Program-made: the position numbers and the translations under genes
Assembly: GCF_000420705.1 (NCBI RefSeq)
Contig: NZ_ATVL01000011.1
Location: 400,387-464,386, forward strand
DNA from: Hymenobacter norwichensis DSM 15439
Lineage (GTDB): Bacteria > Bacteroidota > Bacteroidia > Cytophagales > Hymenobacteraceae
Direction of reading: 5' to 3'
Length of the DNA stretch: 64,000 bases
Shown: positions 26,663 through 35,753 of the stretch, in pieces
Numbering within the stretch: position 1 is the stretch's first letter
Layout of the letters: the number at the start of each line of letters is the position of its first letter
The notes under the pieces: model-generated
Seen by the model: only the letters and a program-made list of their open reading frames with translations
Database searches by the model: none
Told to the model about the DNA's origin: nothing

Positions 26663-27199
26663 ATGAAAAAATTGATTTACCTGCCGCTCTTTCTGAGCTT
26701 GGCTGGCTGTGAAGAAAAGCCAACGAGTAATCCAAACAACTATTTGGTTTCTAGTGACTTTGAAGCCATTGAGGGTTGGATGCCCGAGCCGACGCCCCCT
26801 TCCTTGGTTAGAGATAAGGCGCATTCTGGCCGTTACGCTGTGAAGGTGGATACCAACAATGAATTCAGCATTGGCTACAACAACACGCTTGGACGGCTCA
26901 GCGCCAGCAAGCTGAAAAAAATCAAAATCCATGCGTGGGTGAATCTGCCCGATAAAAACTCCCAAGCCATTCTGGTTGCGCAGATACTAGATCCAGCTAA
27001 TCCAAACAAAACGCTGGTGTGGGAGGGATTGAAACTTGGCGAGAAAGTGACCACCTACAATAAATGGGTGGAAGTAGCTCTGGACGTCACGCTGCCACCC
27101 AGCATTAGCTATACCAATAGAATAGCGGTGTACCTGTGGCGTGCTAATGGATTGGGAGCAACCTTCATGGATGATTTAGCCATCGAAAAGGTGGAATAA
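26663..27199 (+). CDS. CBM-like lipoprotein, copy 2
   Basis: 178 aa from ATG 26663; earlier in-frame starts fall in the hairpin. Lipobox SLAGC (Cys17). Same jelly-roll pattern as copy 1: SSDFEAIEGWMPEPTPP, DKAHSGRYAVKVD, KKIKIHAWVNLPDKN and MDDLAIEKVE. The protein is alignable with copy 1 end to end with few gaps, while third positions differ, so the duplication is not recent. Both were kept with their own promoter-like sequences. Confidence 0.8.
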   Translation: MKKLIYLPLFLSLAGCEEKPTSNPNNYLVSSDFEAIEGWMPEPTPPSLVRDKAHSGRYAVKVDTNNEFSIGYNNTLGRLSASKLKKIKIHAWVNLPDKNSQAILVAQILDPANPNKTLVWEGLKLGEKVTTYNKWVEVALDVTLPPSISYTNRIAVYLWRANGLGATFMDDLAIEKVE

Positions 27200-27453
27200 G
27201 TAAGAAGGTACCTTGATAAGTGGCATGTTGTATTGCCGAAGGCTGTGCGGCAATTATGCTGTGCAGGTGCTTGATAAGCTTGTTTCGTGACTTGCTTTTC
27301 CAGCAGCAAAGCTTTGTAAAGAATAAGACGGAGCTTGGCTATCAAACACTATAAGTCTACTTCCGTTGGGCTAGCTTAATTTCCCGGCTTTTCACTTCTA
27401 CCCAGCATTTTCTGGTATTCGGCAATTTCCGTAGCCTCTACGGTAACGATTAT

Positions 27454-28755
27454 ATGAAGTCACTTTCCAGTTTTGTGTTTATAGTTGCGCTGGCTCTGAT
27501 TACTGTATTCCAAGCTGGCAAGTGGCGTAGCAGTGACGTCGTTATCTGGGATGTGGCGGGCTATTATCAGTACCTGACTAGCTACTTTATTTACAACGAT
27601 GTTGGGGATGGGTCTTACACTGCCGGCATCCGTGGCCAGTACCGCGCCGATATGGACAGCCGCTATGGTGTGGTACCAGCGCCCAACGGCCAGACCGTAA
27701 TGAAATATCCGTTGGGAATGGCTTTGTTCTATTCTCCTGGTTTCGCGGTGGCCCATAGCGTGGCAGGGTTGCGAGGCTCGCCTGCCGATGGTTATTCTGG
27801 AGTATATCAGAAGATGCTGGTACTAGTATGCCTAGCGTATGCCATGCTGGGCCTCTGGATTCTACGGGCTACGTTACGCCGCTTCTTCGAAGATACCACA
27901 GTGGCCCTTACGCTACTGTCTATCGGGTTGGCTACTAATTTGTTCAATTATGCCACCTATGAAGCGCCCATGTCGCACGGCACCTTGTTCATGCTGAATG
28001 CCGCATTGCTGCTGCTTACCGTGAAATGGTTATCCGAATTTCGGCGGCGTGACGCCCTGCTGCTGGGCCTGACCCTTGGCCTGATGGGGCTGGTACGCCT
28101 GACAGAGCTGTGGATGGTGCTGGTGCCGGCATTGTGGGGCCTTACCTCGTGGGCCGCAGTGCGCACCCGCGGTCAGCAACTATGGCAGCACCGTACTCAG
28201 GTGCTACTAGCTGGCGTTATTACATGTTCTGTGTTAGCATTACAGCCTTGGTTCTGGCACAGCGTAGGGGGCGCTTGGCTTATCGATTCCTATCCTGGCG
28301 AAAAATTTGATTTACGCCATCCTCATTTTATGGACGGCTTTTTCAGCATCCGAAAGGGGTGGCTGGTGTACACGCCCATAATGGCCGTTGCGCTGATCAG
28401 CATTTTCTGGTTGCGCCGACAGGTGCGCGCTGCTTTGCCGGTACTGGTAGTGCTATTGCCGCTGGCCCTCTACGTTACCTGGTCGTGGTGGGACTGGGGT
28501 TATGGTGGCAGCTTCAGCCAACGGCCACTTATCAGCTTCTATCCGTTGCTGGCATTGCCGTTGGCCAGCTTCTTCGACCGCAGCCGCCGCTCCGGCTGGT
28601 TGCTGCATGGTGCGGCCTTGCTGCTGCTAGTTTGCATCGTACTCAACCTTACCCAAACGTGGCAGTACTACCGCGGCATACTAAACTGCTGTGATACCAC
28701 TTGGCAGCTGTATAAGGAGCGTTTCTTCTGGCTGGAGTGGCCCCAACCCAACTAA
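27454..28755 (+). CDS. GT-C-like polytopic membrane protein
   Basis: 433 aa, about 9-10 helices. First loop after helix 1 has the acidic motif VVIWDVAGYYQYLTSYF and a long periplasmic segment with Tyr/Gly (DSRYGVVPAPNGQTVMKYP), as in GT-C glycosyltransferases. No signal for a more exact family. Alone on the + strand between a lipoprotein and a convergent GT-C gene. Confidence 0.7.
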   Translation: MKSLSSFVFIVALALITVFQAGKWRSSDVVIWDVAGYYQYLTSYFIYNDVGDGSYTAGIRGQYRADMDSRYGVVPAPNGQTVMKYPLGMALFYSPGFAVAHSVAGLRGSPADGYSGVYQKMLVLVCLAYAMLGLWILRATLRRFFEDTTVALTLLSIGLATNLFNYATYEAPMSHGTLFMLNAALLLLTVKWLSEFRRRDALLLGLTLGLMGLVRLTELWMVLVPALWGLTSWAAVRTRGQQLWQHRTQVLLAGVITCSVLALQPWFWHSVGGAWLIDSYPGEKFDLRHPHFMDGFFSIRKGWLVYTPIMAVALISIFWLRRQVRAALPVLVVLLPLALYVTWSWWDWGYGGSFSQRPLISFYPLLALPLASFFDRSRRSGWLLHGAALLLLVCIVLNLTQTWQYYRGILNCCDTTWQLYKERFFWLEWPQPN

Positions 28756-28868
28756 CAGGGAAGGACGCTTTCAAGTGCACCTGAGCTTATAAAGCCGGTT
28801 TGCTACTGAAACCTCTGGAATGCGCCTGTATGGATTCTATGCATTTATTCTGGCGACACTAACGACTG

Positions 28869-30704
28869 TTATTCAACTTCCACTTTCCGCAAAAGGCGAA
28901 CAGGCCAAGTGCGATAGTCGCGGCTGAATAGGCTTATTTCCAATGTATAGCTACCAGGCTCTTGTGGCATTTGGAGAGCTACGCTTTGTGCCCAAGGATG
29001 CCAGACATCTACCTCAAGCGGTGTTTCAGTGGGCGCAACCCCGGAAGGCCAGTCTTGGGACTTGTAGAACGAGGCCCGCAGCAAGGTAGGGTGCGAGCTG
29101 GCGAGGCCAGAATGCAAAGGCTGTGCTTCGCTGGGTACAGTAACCAATACATGCACATTCTCGCTTCGGCCAGACCGCAGGGCGGTTGGTAAAGAATCAG
29201 CTAGCACCAGCCGAACATTCTTGTGGGAATCAATGTAGGCGCTTAGCGTGGTGGTATCCTGTGGCGGCGGCGGCGTATTTAGGGTGCGGTATGGGGTGCC
29301 TGGAAGGCGAGAATAAGTTAGCGGCAGATCATAAACGGTTAGGTTCTCAAAAGGCCCGAGAAACAAATCGCCTCTGGTCTTTGCTTCCGCAAGCCGGTAG
29401 TCTTCCGTTCCGGCGTAAATTGTTTGGGCAGAGTCGGGGCTGTGTTGCGCACTGCGCAGCAGTATTTCAGCGGGCAGTGACCAAGTGGGCTGACCAGCTA
29501 GTTTGCGCTCAGCATTTGCGTTTTCGGGCGACAGAATAAACTTTTGCTCAGGAAACTGGCTGGTGTACGTCACCATCTGCCCAAGCCATTGCTGATAGGA
29601 AGTGGTAGGGCCGTGGTGCTTCCAGATAACGGCCAACCTAACAACGAATACCGCGCCGAGCAGGCTCGCAATAACAACACCACTTCGCAGTGGAGTATGC
29701 CGTTCCAGCGCTGGTAGTACTTCCATGGCAAATGGAATGGTTATGATGAGCGTGAGCGGCAGCAGCATATTCTCAAGATACGTGGCATCCGTACCGTCAG
29801 GGTAGGAAACATTGACTACCAGTACATAGCCTATTGCAAACCCCCATATTACCGCTAGCCGAAACCAAGCCTGCCATGTACGCTGCCTTGCATAGAAAGC
29901 GGAAAGCACAGCCATCAGGATAGGGACGGCAATAAAGTTGCGGCCGCAAAGTTTCCAAAAATCCCGAAAGCTTTGCAAGCCCAAATAATTCGGAAAATGC
30001 GCAATTAGGTTGGGCAGGAAAGTCATCTTGTTGGCTTCGTAGGAGCCGGGTACAATCAGCGTTTCGCGAAACTTGTAAGAGGCGATGGCCAGCAGCAGCA
30101 AGCCATAATAGGTCCAGTCTGTAAACCGCCGGTTCAGCAGCCAATCATAGGTCCAGATGAAGGCAAACGGCAGAATAGCCAGCGGATGCCCAAACACAAA
30201 CACCGGCACCAAGGCCGCCAAGGCCACTGTGCTAAAGCGCCGCTGTAGAGGCGCTTGCCGCGAAATGCCGGCATAAAAAAGCAGTAGGGCCGCCAAAGCC
30301 TGCGGCATCTCCGACTGCGCCCAGTAGAATGTGCGTGCTGCCAGCAGCGTGTAAAGCAGGGCTACTACCAACGCTACCTGCTGATTCCGAAACCAGTAAG
30401 CGGATAGCAGAAAGACAGTTAAGTAATAAAGTATAAAGGCGACGGAATAAAACATCTCTACCACGTAGAGTGGTAGGCCGGCTTTGAGGATTAATAGAGT
30501 TGGATACTGCGTAGCAACAGCTACAAACCGGTTATTCTGAATGAATAACGCCTTGTCTTTTAGAAAATACAGCAGATGGTAAGCTAGATCAATATAGCAT
30601 ACACGCTCCTGGTAGAAATATCCAGCGAAGAGCAGCAAAATCAGCATAGCACCAAATGCCAAGCGCAAGGGCCATTGGGTAGCGTACTGTTTGGGAAGAA
30701 GCAT
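28869..30704 (-). CDS. GT-C-like polytopic membrane protein with large periplasmic C-terminus
   Basis: 611 aa. About 11 helices in the first 380 residues, then about 230 soluble residues predicted to be periplasmic. The first loop has YQERVCYIDLAYHLLYFL, an acidic motif in the GT-C position, and a second loop has YWAQSEMPQALA. No exact family. It is upstream of, and on the same strand as, the GT2 gene at 30879 (gap 174), though the GT2 gene precedes it in transcription order. Confidence 0.68.
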   Translation of the reverse strand: MLLPKQYATQWPLRLAFGAMLILLLFAGYFYQERVCYIDLAYHLLYFLKDKALFIQNNRFVAVATQYPTLLILKAGLPLYVVEMFYSVAFILYYLTVFLLSAYWFRNQQVALVVALLYTLLAARTFYWAQSEMPQALAALLLFYAGISRQAPLQRRFSTVALAALVPVFVFGHPLAILPFAFIWTYDWLLNRRFTDWTYYGLLLLAIASYKFRETLIVPGSYEANKMTFLPNLIAHFPNYLGLQSFRDFWKLCGRNFIAVPILMAVLSAFYARQRTWQAWFRLAVIWGFAIGYVLVVNVSYPDGTDATYLENMLLPLTLIITIPFAMEVLPALERHTPLRSGVVIASLLGAVFVVRLAVIWKHHGPTTSYQQWLGQMVTYTSQFPEQKFILSPENANAERKLAGQPTWSLPAEILLRSAQHSPDSAQTIYAGTEDYRLAEAKTRGDLFLGPFENLTVYDLPLTYSRLPGTPYRTLNTPPPPQDTTTLSAYIDSHKNVRLVLADSLPTALRSGRSENVHVLVTVPSEAQPLHSGLASSHPTLLRASFYKSQDWPSGVAPTETPLEVDVWHPWAQSVALQMPQEPGSYTLEISLFSRDYRTWPVRLLRKVEVE

Positions 30705-30878
30705 GTAGCGAGACTGAAATATTCTAGAAAAATGCTCGGGGTAAGCTATCCGGCTAATTATGTACTAATAGGCGCAGCTTGAGCCGCAGTAGCCCTCGTC
30801 CAATTGATAGTTCTGAGTGCTGCGGCACTTAGGTACCTATTTGCTGGCGGCGTACTTCGCTGTATACAATCGGCTGGC

Positions 30879-31601
30879 TTAGCCGAATAGGCCATACTTT
30901 ACAATGCAGTAAATAGCCCGAAATCCGTCGCGCCAGCCTATTTTTTTGCCCTCGGCGTAGGTGCGGCCGTAGTAGCTGATGCCCACTTCGTAGATGCGCA
31001 CATTCGGGACGCGCGACACCTTGGCAGTTACTTCCGGCTCGAACCCAAAACGCTTTTCTTCCAGCGTCAAGCCCTGAATGATGTCGCGGCGGAACAGCTT
31101 GTAGCAGGTTTCCATGTCGGTCAGGTTCAGATCCGTGAACATGTTCGAGAGGAAAGTCAGGACGGCGTTGCCGATGCTGTGCCAGAAAAATAAGATGCGG
31201 TGCGGATTACCACCCATAAAGCGTGAGCCATACACCACATCGGCAAAGCCTTTTAGAATAGGCTTAAGCAGCAAGTTGTACTCTTCAGGGTCGTATTCTA
31301 GGTCGGCATCCTGCACAATAACGTATTCGCCAGTAGCCTCCCGTATACCTGTGTGCAGCGCTGCCCCTTTGCCTTGGTTGACAGCGTGTTGCAGCAACCG
31401 TAAGCCCATTTCGGGGTAACGGATGGCGTAGGCCTGAATGGTTTCCGAGGAATTATCGGTCGAGCAGTCATTGACCAGAATAATCTCTTTCTGAATTCCG
31501 TTGACTAGCGTCAATTCCCGCAGCAAATCCAGAATCTGATGGATAGTGCGGGCCTCGTTATAAACCGGAATGACGATGGAGAGCTTTTGGAAGGATAGCA
31601 A
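30879..31601 (-). CDS. Dolichol-phosphate-mannose-synthase-like GT2 glycosyltransferase
   Basis: 240 aa, soluble or peripheral. Motifs: VIPVYNEARTIHQILDLL, IILVNDCSTDNSSETI, VIVQDADLEYDPEEY (DxD region), and a C-terminal ETCYKLFRRDIIQGL, GFEPEVTAKV, WRDGFRAIYCI segment typical of DPM1-like enzymes. It transfers a hexose from a nucleotide sugar to polyprenyl phosphate. It lacks the C-terminal helices seen in the other GT2 of this window. Likely donor supplier for the neighbouring GT-C enzymes. Confidence 0.88.
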   Translation of the reverse strand: MLSFQKLSIVIPVYNEARTIHQILDLLRELTLVNGIQKEIILVNDCSTDNSSETIQAYAIRYPEMGLRLLQHAVNQGKGAALHTGIREATGEYVIVQDADLEYDPEEYNLLLKPILKGFADVVYGSRFMGGNPHRILFFWHSIGNAVLTFLSNMFTDLNLTDMETCYKLFRRDIIQGLTLEEKRFGFEPEVTAKVSRVPNVRIYEVGISYYGRTYAEGKKIGWRDGFRAIYCIVKYGLFG

Positions 31602-31745
31602 AGCAGGAAGAGAATAAGCGGAAACTCAGCAAAAGTAGATTGATTGTGGAATTGTTGGTAGTCGATTGTTGAAATGTTACTGTTTACTGGACTTGAAGCC
31701 AGCAGTAGTACAACTATTTAGCAATCAATAATTAATAAGCCCTCC

Positions 31746-32540
31746 TCATAAGCTGCCAGTTCGGCCTCCATCTACGGGCACGTTGATGCCGTTGATGTAG
31801 CTAGCTGCTTCTGAAGCCAGAAACGCCACGGCGGCAGCAACTTCGGCGGCCTGCCCAAACCGATGCGCGGGAATGGACTTGAGCATAGCAGCTTCCACTT
31901 CTTCCACCGGCTGCCCGGTTTGTGCCACTTTTTTCTCGATCAGGGAAGTATGCCGTTGCGTGACAGTGGCGCCGGGCAGCACATTGTTCACAGTAATACC
32001 ATAGGGGCCAAGCTCTGTAGATAGGGTTTTGGCCCAGTTGGCTACTGCCCCGCGGATGGTATTGCTAACGCCCAGGCCCGGCAATGGCATCTTAACCGAC
32101 GTGCTGATAATGTTGATGATGCGGCCGTGGTTGCGTTGGCGCATAGCTGGCACCACGGCCTGTGCCAACAGGTGGTTGCAAACCAAGTGCTGCTCAAATG
32201 CCGCCCGAAACGCCTCGATGGGGGCATCCAGAATTGCCCCCCCCGCCGGCCCCCCCGTGTTGTTGACCAGGATGTGGAATCCCGCGGGATGAGCAACCAA
32301 ATACTCTTGCACGCGCTGACTTAGCACCATCGGCTCGTTGAAATCGGCTACTATATAGTCGTGGGTTTGGCCGACTGGGGTGGGGAGTGCCGCTGCTACT
32401 TCTCGCAGGGCTGTTTCGTTGCGGGCCAGTAGCGTGACGGTGGCACCCCGTTGGGCTAGTTCCTCGGCCACGGCCCGGCCAATGCCTTGGGTGCTGCCGC
32501 CTACCAAGGCGCATTGGGAAGGAAAATCAGTGGTTGCCAC
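31746..32540 (-). CDS. Short-chain dehydrogenase/reductase
   Basis: 264 aa using GTG 32540, which places the Rossmann motif ALVGGSTQGIGRA at the usual distance; an ATG at 32612 would add 24 atypical residues. NNTGG is the SDR structural motif. The catalytic region around 145-170 reads IINIISTSVKMPLPGLGVSNTIRGAVANWAK; the usual YxxxK is not obvious (SNTIRGA in its place), so it may be a divergent SDR. The family end NGINVPVDGGRTGSL is present. Homologues are often found with kynurenine-pathway genes in Bacteroidota, from memory. Two poly-G tracts lie in the coding strand (32237-32244, 32250-32256 as C on +). Confidence 0.8.
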   Translation of the reverse strand: MATTDFPSQCALVGGSTQGIGRAVAEELAQRGATVTLLARNETALREVAAALPTPVGQTHDYIVADFNEPMVLSQRVQEYLVAHPAGFHILVNNTGGPAGGAILDAPIEAFRAAFEQHLVCNHLLAQAVVPAMRQRNHGRIINIISTSVKMPLPGLGVSNTIRGAVANWAKTLSTELGPYGITVNNVLPGATVTQRHTSLIEKKVAQTGQPVEEVEAAMLKSIPAHRFGQAAEVAAAVAFLASEAASYINGINVPVDGGRTGSL

Positions 32541-32685
32541 AGTTGATGATATAAAAGTGAGCTTAAAACTAAGTAAAATACCTCCTGACTCGCTGCATTG
32601 CTCGCGCGCCAAACCAGCTTCTTTGTAAGTTCACCGCCGCCTGGGAGAGGAAGCCCTTTCGCTTTATCTACACTCTGCGTCGTTT

Positions 32686-33975
32686 ATGACTGTTGCTGGA
32701 TGGCTGCTGGTAGCAGCGTTTATTGCTGAATTTCTGCTTTTCACCTTCTTGCGCAACCTGTTTGGGCCGTTTACAAGTCCGGTGTTGCTGTGGCTGGCTG
32801 GGCTCGGAGTTGGAATAAGTGGGCTGTGGGCATTTAGAGGGCGGCCTTTACCTGTGATGCTTCCACCATCTAAGCTGCGAACTGCGGGGCTGCTACTGCC
32901 ACTAGCTGTACTGCTGTTGTTGGGTGCCCGCGTAGCCAAGCTGTTGCGGCGCTTCCCCATCGACCCGGCGCAATCCGACATCATCCCTTCTATTCAGGTA
33001 TTTGTGCGGCGCTGGCTGGACGGCGAATGGGTGTATGCCCCTATTCAGGAGTTCGGCTACCTACTACATCCTACCTATCTCCCCGTAACCTGGCTGCCGT
33101 TTGTGCCTGCCGAACTGCTGAATATTGATTACCGCTGGATAGCGTTTGGAGGCTTTTGCCTGAGTAGCTTGGTTGGAATAGGATTGCTGCTGCGTCGTCG
33201 GGTGCCATTGTTAGTGCAACTAGCTGTGCTGGCTGTGCCACTGTTTCTGATACAGGCTATGTTGCAAACCAATCCGGGAACCTTCACCAACACCGTAGAG
33301 CTACTAATAGTCAGCTTCTATTTGCTGCTGGCTTACTGCATCTGGCGTGGTTCGTGGTGGGCGCAGGCGCTGGGGCTTACGGCTTGCTTGTTGTCGCGCT
33401 TTTCGGTGGTGTTCTGGGTTCCGCTTTGGATACTGCTGCTGTGGCAGAATGCGGGAAAGCAAGTGGCGCTCCGCGTAGCGGGCCTAACGGCCTTACTGGT
33501 CCTGGCGATTTACATTGTGCCTTTTCTGAGTCATGATTGGGGAGTATTTGCGCGGGCACAGCTTGCTTATACCAACGCCGCTATTGCGGAGTGGCAACAG
33601 CCTACACTCAGGCAGCCCGAGCATTTGTATCGAGGGGTAGGGCTGGCCATATTTTTTCACCGCTTCGCACCCGGCAGCATAGCGCAGCAGGTGCAGCTGA
33701 TACGGCTGGTACACAGCAGTATGTGCCTAGGCGTGATAATAGGAGCAATTGGTTACTGGTTTAGGTGGCGGCCGTCACTCGACTACCGCGTATACGCCTT
33801 GCTTACGCTGAAAATCTATTTGGTTACTTTCTACGCTTTCGTGCAGGTACCTTACGTGTACCTCACGCTGGTTGGGGTGGCTTTTTCCTGGCCGTTGCTA
33901 CTGCTGCTACCCCCCCGACTCACGCCAGGCTATCAGCGCCAAACCAGTTGTGGCCATCACCTGATGAAGTCTTGA
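32686..33975 (+). CDS. GT87/DUF2029-like polytopic membrane glycosyltransferase
   Basis: 429 aa, about 11 helices. First large loop: FPIDPAQSDIIPSIQVFV and DGEWVYAPIQEFGYLLHPTY then LPVTWLPFVPAELL; this Asp-containing loop and the YLP(V)TWLPF segment fit GT87 (polyprenol-phosphate mannosyl/arabinosyl-type transferases). It sits between the SDR and nbaC, so the kynurenine genes and glycan genes are interleaved here. Confidence 0.72.
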   Translation: MTVAGWLLVAAFIAEFLLFTFLRNLFGPFTSPVLLWLAGLGVGISGLWAFRGRPLPVMLPPSKLRTAGLLLPLAVLLLLGARVAKLLRRFPIDPAQSDIIPSIQVFVRRWLDGEWVYAPIQEFGYLLHPTYLPVTWLPFVPAELLNIDYRWIAFGGFCLSSLVGIGLLLRRRVPLLVQLAVLAVPLFLIQAMLQTNPGTFTNTVELLIVSFYLLLAYCIWRGSWWAQALGLTACLLSRFSVVFWVPLWILLLWQNAGKQVALRVAGLTALLVLAIYIVPFLSHDWGVFARAQLAYTNAAIAEWQQPTLRQPEHLYRGVGLAIFFHRFAPGSIAQQVQLIRLVHSSMCLGVIIGAIGYWFRWRPSLDYRVYALLTLKIYLVTFYAFVQVPYVYLTLVGVAFSWPLLLLLPPRLTPGYQRQTSCGHHLMKS

Positions 33976-34051
33976 ACAAGGCCATGTAAGTTCCGGATAC
34001 CCCTTAACTTTCCAGCGCTTACTTATCTGCCACTCCTCACCCTAACCTGCT

Positions 34052-34582
34052 ATGCCCGTCACCCGCCCCTTCAACCTGCAAAACTGGATAGAGGAACACC
34101 GCCATTTGCTGAAGCCGCCGGTCGGCAATCAGCAGGTGTTCAAAGACAACAAAGACTTCATTGTGATGGTGGTAGGCGGCCCCAATGCCCGCAAAGACTA
34201 CCACGTGGACGAAGGCGAGGAACTGTTCCTGCAAATGGAAGGCGACATCGTGGTCAAGATTATCGAGGACGGTAAGCCAGTGGATATCGAAATCAAGGCT
34301 GGCGAAATGTTTCTGCTGCCGCCCGGCGTACCTCATTCGCCGCGCCGCCCGGCGGGTACAGTAGGGGTGGTGCTGGAGCGCTACCGCACGGCCGGCGAGC
34401 TAGACGGCTTTCAGTGGTACTGCGAAAACTGCGGCAACAAACTCTATGAGGAGTACGCCGAAATCACCGACATCGTCACGCAGTTGCCGCCCATCATGAA
34501 CGGCTTCTGGCAGGATGAGCACAAACGTACCTGCCAGGTGTGTGGCACCGTTATGGCCCCGCCCGCGCCGGTAGCCTCGTAA
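34052..34582 (+). CDS. nbaC: 3-hydroxyanthranilate 3,4-dioxygenase
   Basis: 176 aa, the typical bacterial length. Cupin with metal ligands His51 and Glu57 (HVDEGEE) and His95 (GVPHSPRRP), Arg47 at the substrate site, and the C-terminal rubredoxin-like site Cys124/Cys127 (WYCENCGNK) and Cys161/Cys164 (TCQVCG). It opens the ring of 3-hydroxyanthranilate to 2-amino-3-carboxymuconate semialdehyde. It heads the nbaC-nbaD-kynU run. Confidence 0.96.
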   Translation: MPVTRPFNLQNWIEEHRHLLKPPVGNQQVFKDNKDFIVMVVGGPNARKDYHVDEGEELFLQMEGDIVVKIIEDGKPVDIEIKAGEMFLLPPGVPHSPRRPAGTVGVVLERYRTAGELDGFQWYCENCGNKLYEEYAEITDIVTQLPPIMNGFWQDEHKRTCQVCGTVMAPPAPVAS

Positions 34583-34701
34583 AGCATACGGTGCTTCGCT
34601 GATGCTAAATGCTATTGACTGCTTTGAACACGAAGGCGTTTTAGCGGCAACAGTTGCTTCCAACTATCGAGCTTTACTAGAAGCTGACCCACCCTGGCGC
34701 C

Positions 34702-35727
34702 GTGCTCCACATCGATATTCACACCCACATTTTGCCGGAACACTGGCCCGACCTGCGTGAACGGTACGGTTACGGCGGCTTTATTCGGCTGGAGCACCAC
34801 AAGCCCTGTTGTGCCCGTATGATGCAGGACGACAAGTTCTTTCGCGAAATTCAGGACAACTGCTGGGACCCCGCCGTGCGCATGCGGGAGTACGACCAGT
34901 TTGGGGTGCAGGTGCAGGTGCTGAGCACGGTGCCGGTGATGTTCAGCTACTGGGCCAAACCGCTTGATGCGCTAGACTTAAGCAAGCTCCTCAACGACCA
35001 TATTGCCGATGTGGTGCACCGCTACCCCACCCGATTCGTGGGCCTTGGCACCGTGCCTCTGCAAGCTCCCGATCTGGCCGTACGCGAGCTGGAGCGGTGC
35101 ATGAAGATTGGCATGGCGGGCATCCAGATTGGCTCGCACGTGAATGACTGGAACCTAGACGCGCCGGAACTGTTCGAGGTGTTTCAGGCGGCCGAGGAAC
35201 TGGGTGCCTGCGTGTTCGTGCATCCGTGGGACATGATGGCGCAGCAGAAAATGCCGAAGTACTGGCTGCCCTGGCTGGTAGGCATGCCCGCCGAAAGCAC
35301 CCTGGCCTTGTGCTCGTTGGTGTTTGGGGGCGTGCTAGAGCGGTTGCCGAAGCTGCGGGTGGCGGTAGCCCACGGCGGCGGCACGTTTGCCAGCACTATC
35401 GGCCGCATCGAGCACGGCTTCAAGGTGCGCCCCGACTTGTGCGCCATCGACAACAACGTGAATCCGCGCGAGTACCTGGGCCGCTTCTGGGTTGATTCTT
35501 TGGTGCACGACCCGCTCATGCTCGACTACCTCACCAAAACCCTAGGGCCCGATAAGATTGTGCTGGGCACCGACTATCCGTTTCCGCTGGGCGAGCTGAC
35601 GCCGGGAGAGCTGATTGAGTCCATGCCGTTTCCTGACGAAATGAAAGCCCGCATGCTGGGCCAGAACGCCCTGGACTGGCTGGGGCTGCCCGAGGCGCAA
35701 GTGGCCGGAATTCTGGCGGGGCGGTAG
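34702..35727 (+). CDS. nbaD: 2-amino-3-carboxymuconate-6-semialdehyde decarboxylase (ACMSD)
   Basis: 341 aa, starting at GTG 34702 because the HxH metal motif (HIDIHTH, His7/His9) follows immediately. Amidohydrolase fold with zinc ligands His174 (VHPWDMM), His224 (AVAHGGG region) and Asp291 (LGTDYPFPLGE). It decarboxylates the NbaC product, steering flux away from quinolinate/NAD and toward 2-aminomuconate semialdehyde. It lies 119 bases after nbaC and 26 bases before kynU. Confidence 0.95.
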   Translation: MLHIDIHTHILPEHWPDLRERYGYGGFIRLEHHKPCCARMMQDDKFFREIQDNCWDPAVRMREYDQFGVQVQVLSTVPVMFSYWAKPLDALDLSKLLNDHIADVVHRYPTRFVGLGTVPLQAPDLAVRELERCMKIGMAGIQIGSHVNDWNLDAPELFEVFQAAEELGACVFVHPWDMMAQQKMPKYWLPWLVGMPAESTLALCSLVFGGVLERLPKLRVAVAHGGGTFASTIGRIEHGFKVRPDLCAIDNNVNPREYLGRFWVDSLVHDPLMLDYLTKTLGPDKIVLGTDYPFPLGELTPGELIESMPFPDEMKARMLGQNALDWLGLPEAQVAGILAGR

Positions 35728-35740
35728 TCGAGCGGTGGCC

Positions 35741-35748
35741 TATCTTTG
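35741..35748 (+). promoter_or_regulatory. Possible -7 box immediately before kynU
   Basis: TATCTTTG matches TAnnTTTG and lies only five bases before the kynU ATG. If used, the transcript would be nearly leaderless; otherwise it is chance within an operon. Confidence 0.25.
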
Positions 35749-35753
35749 CGGTA

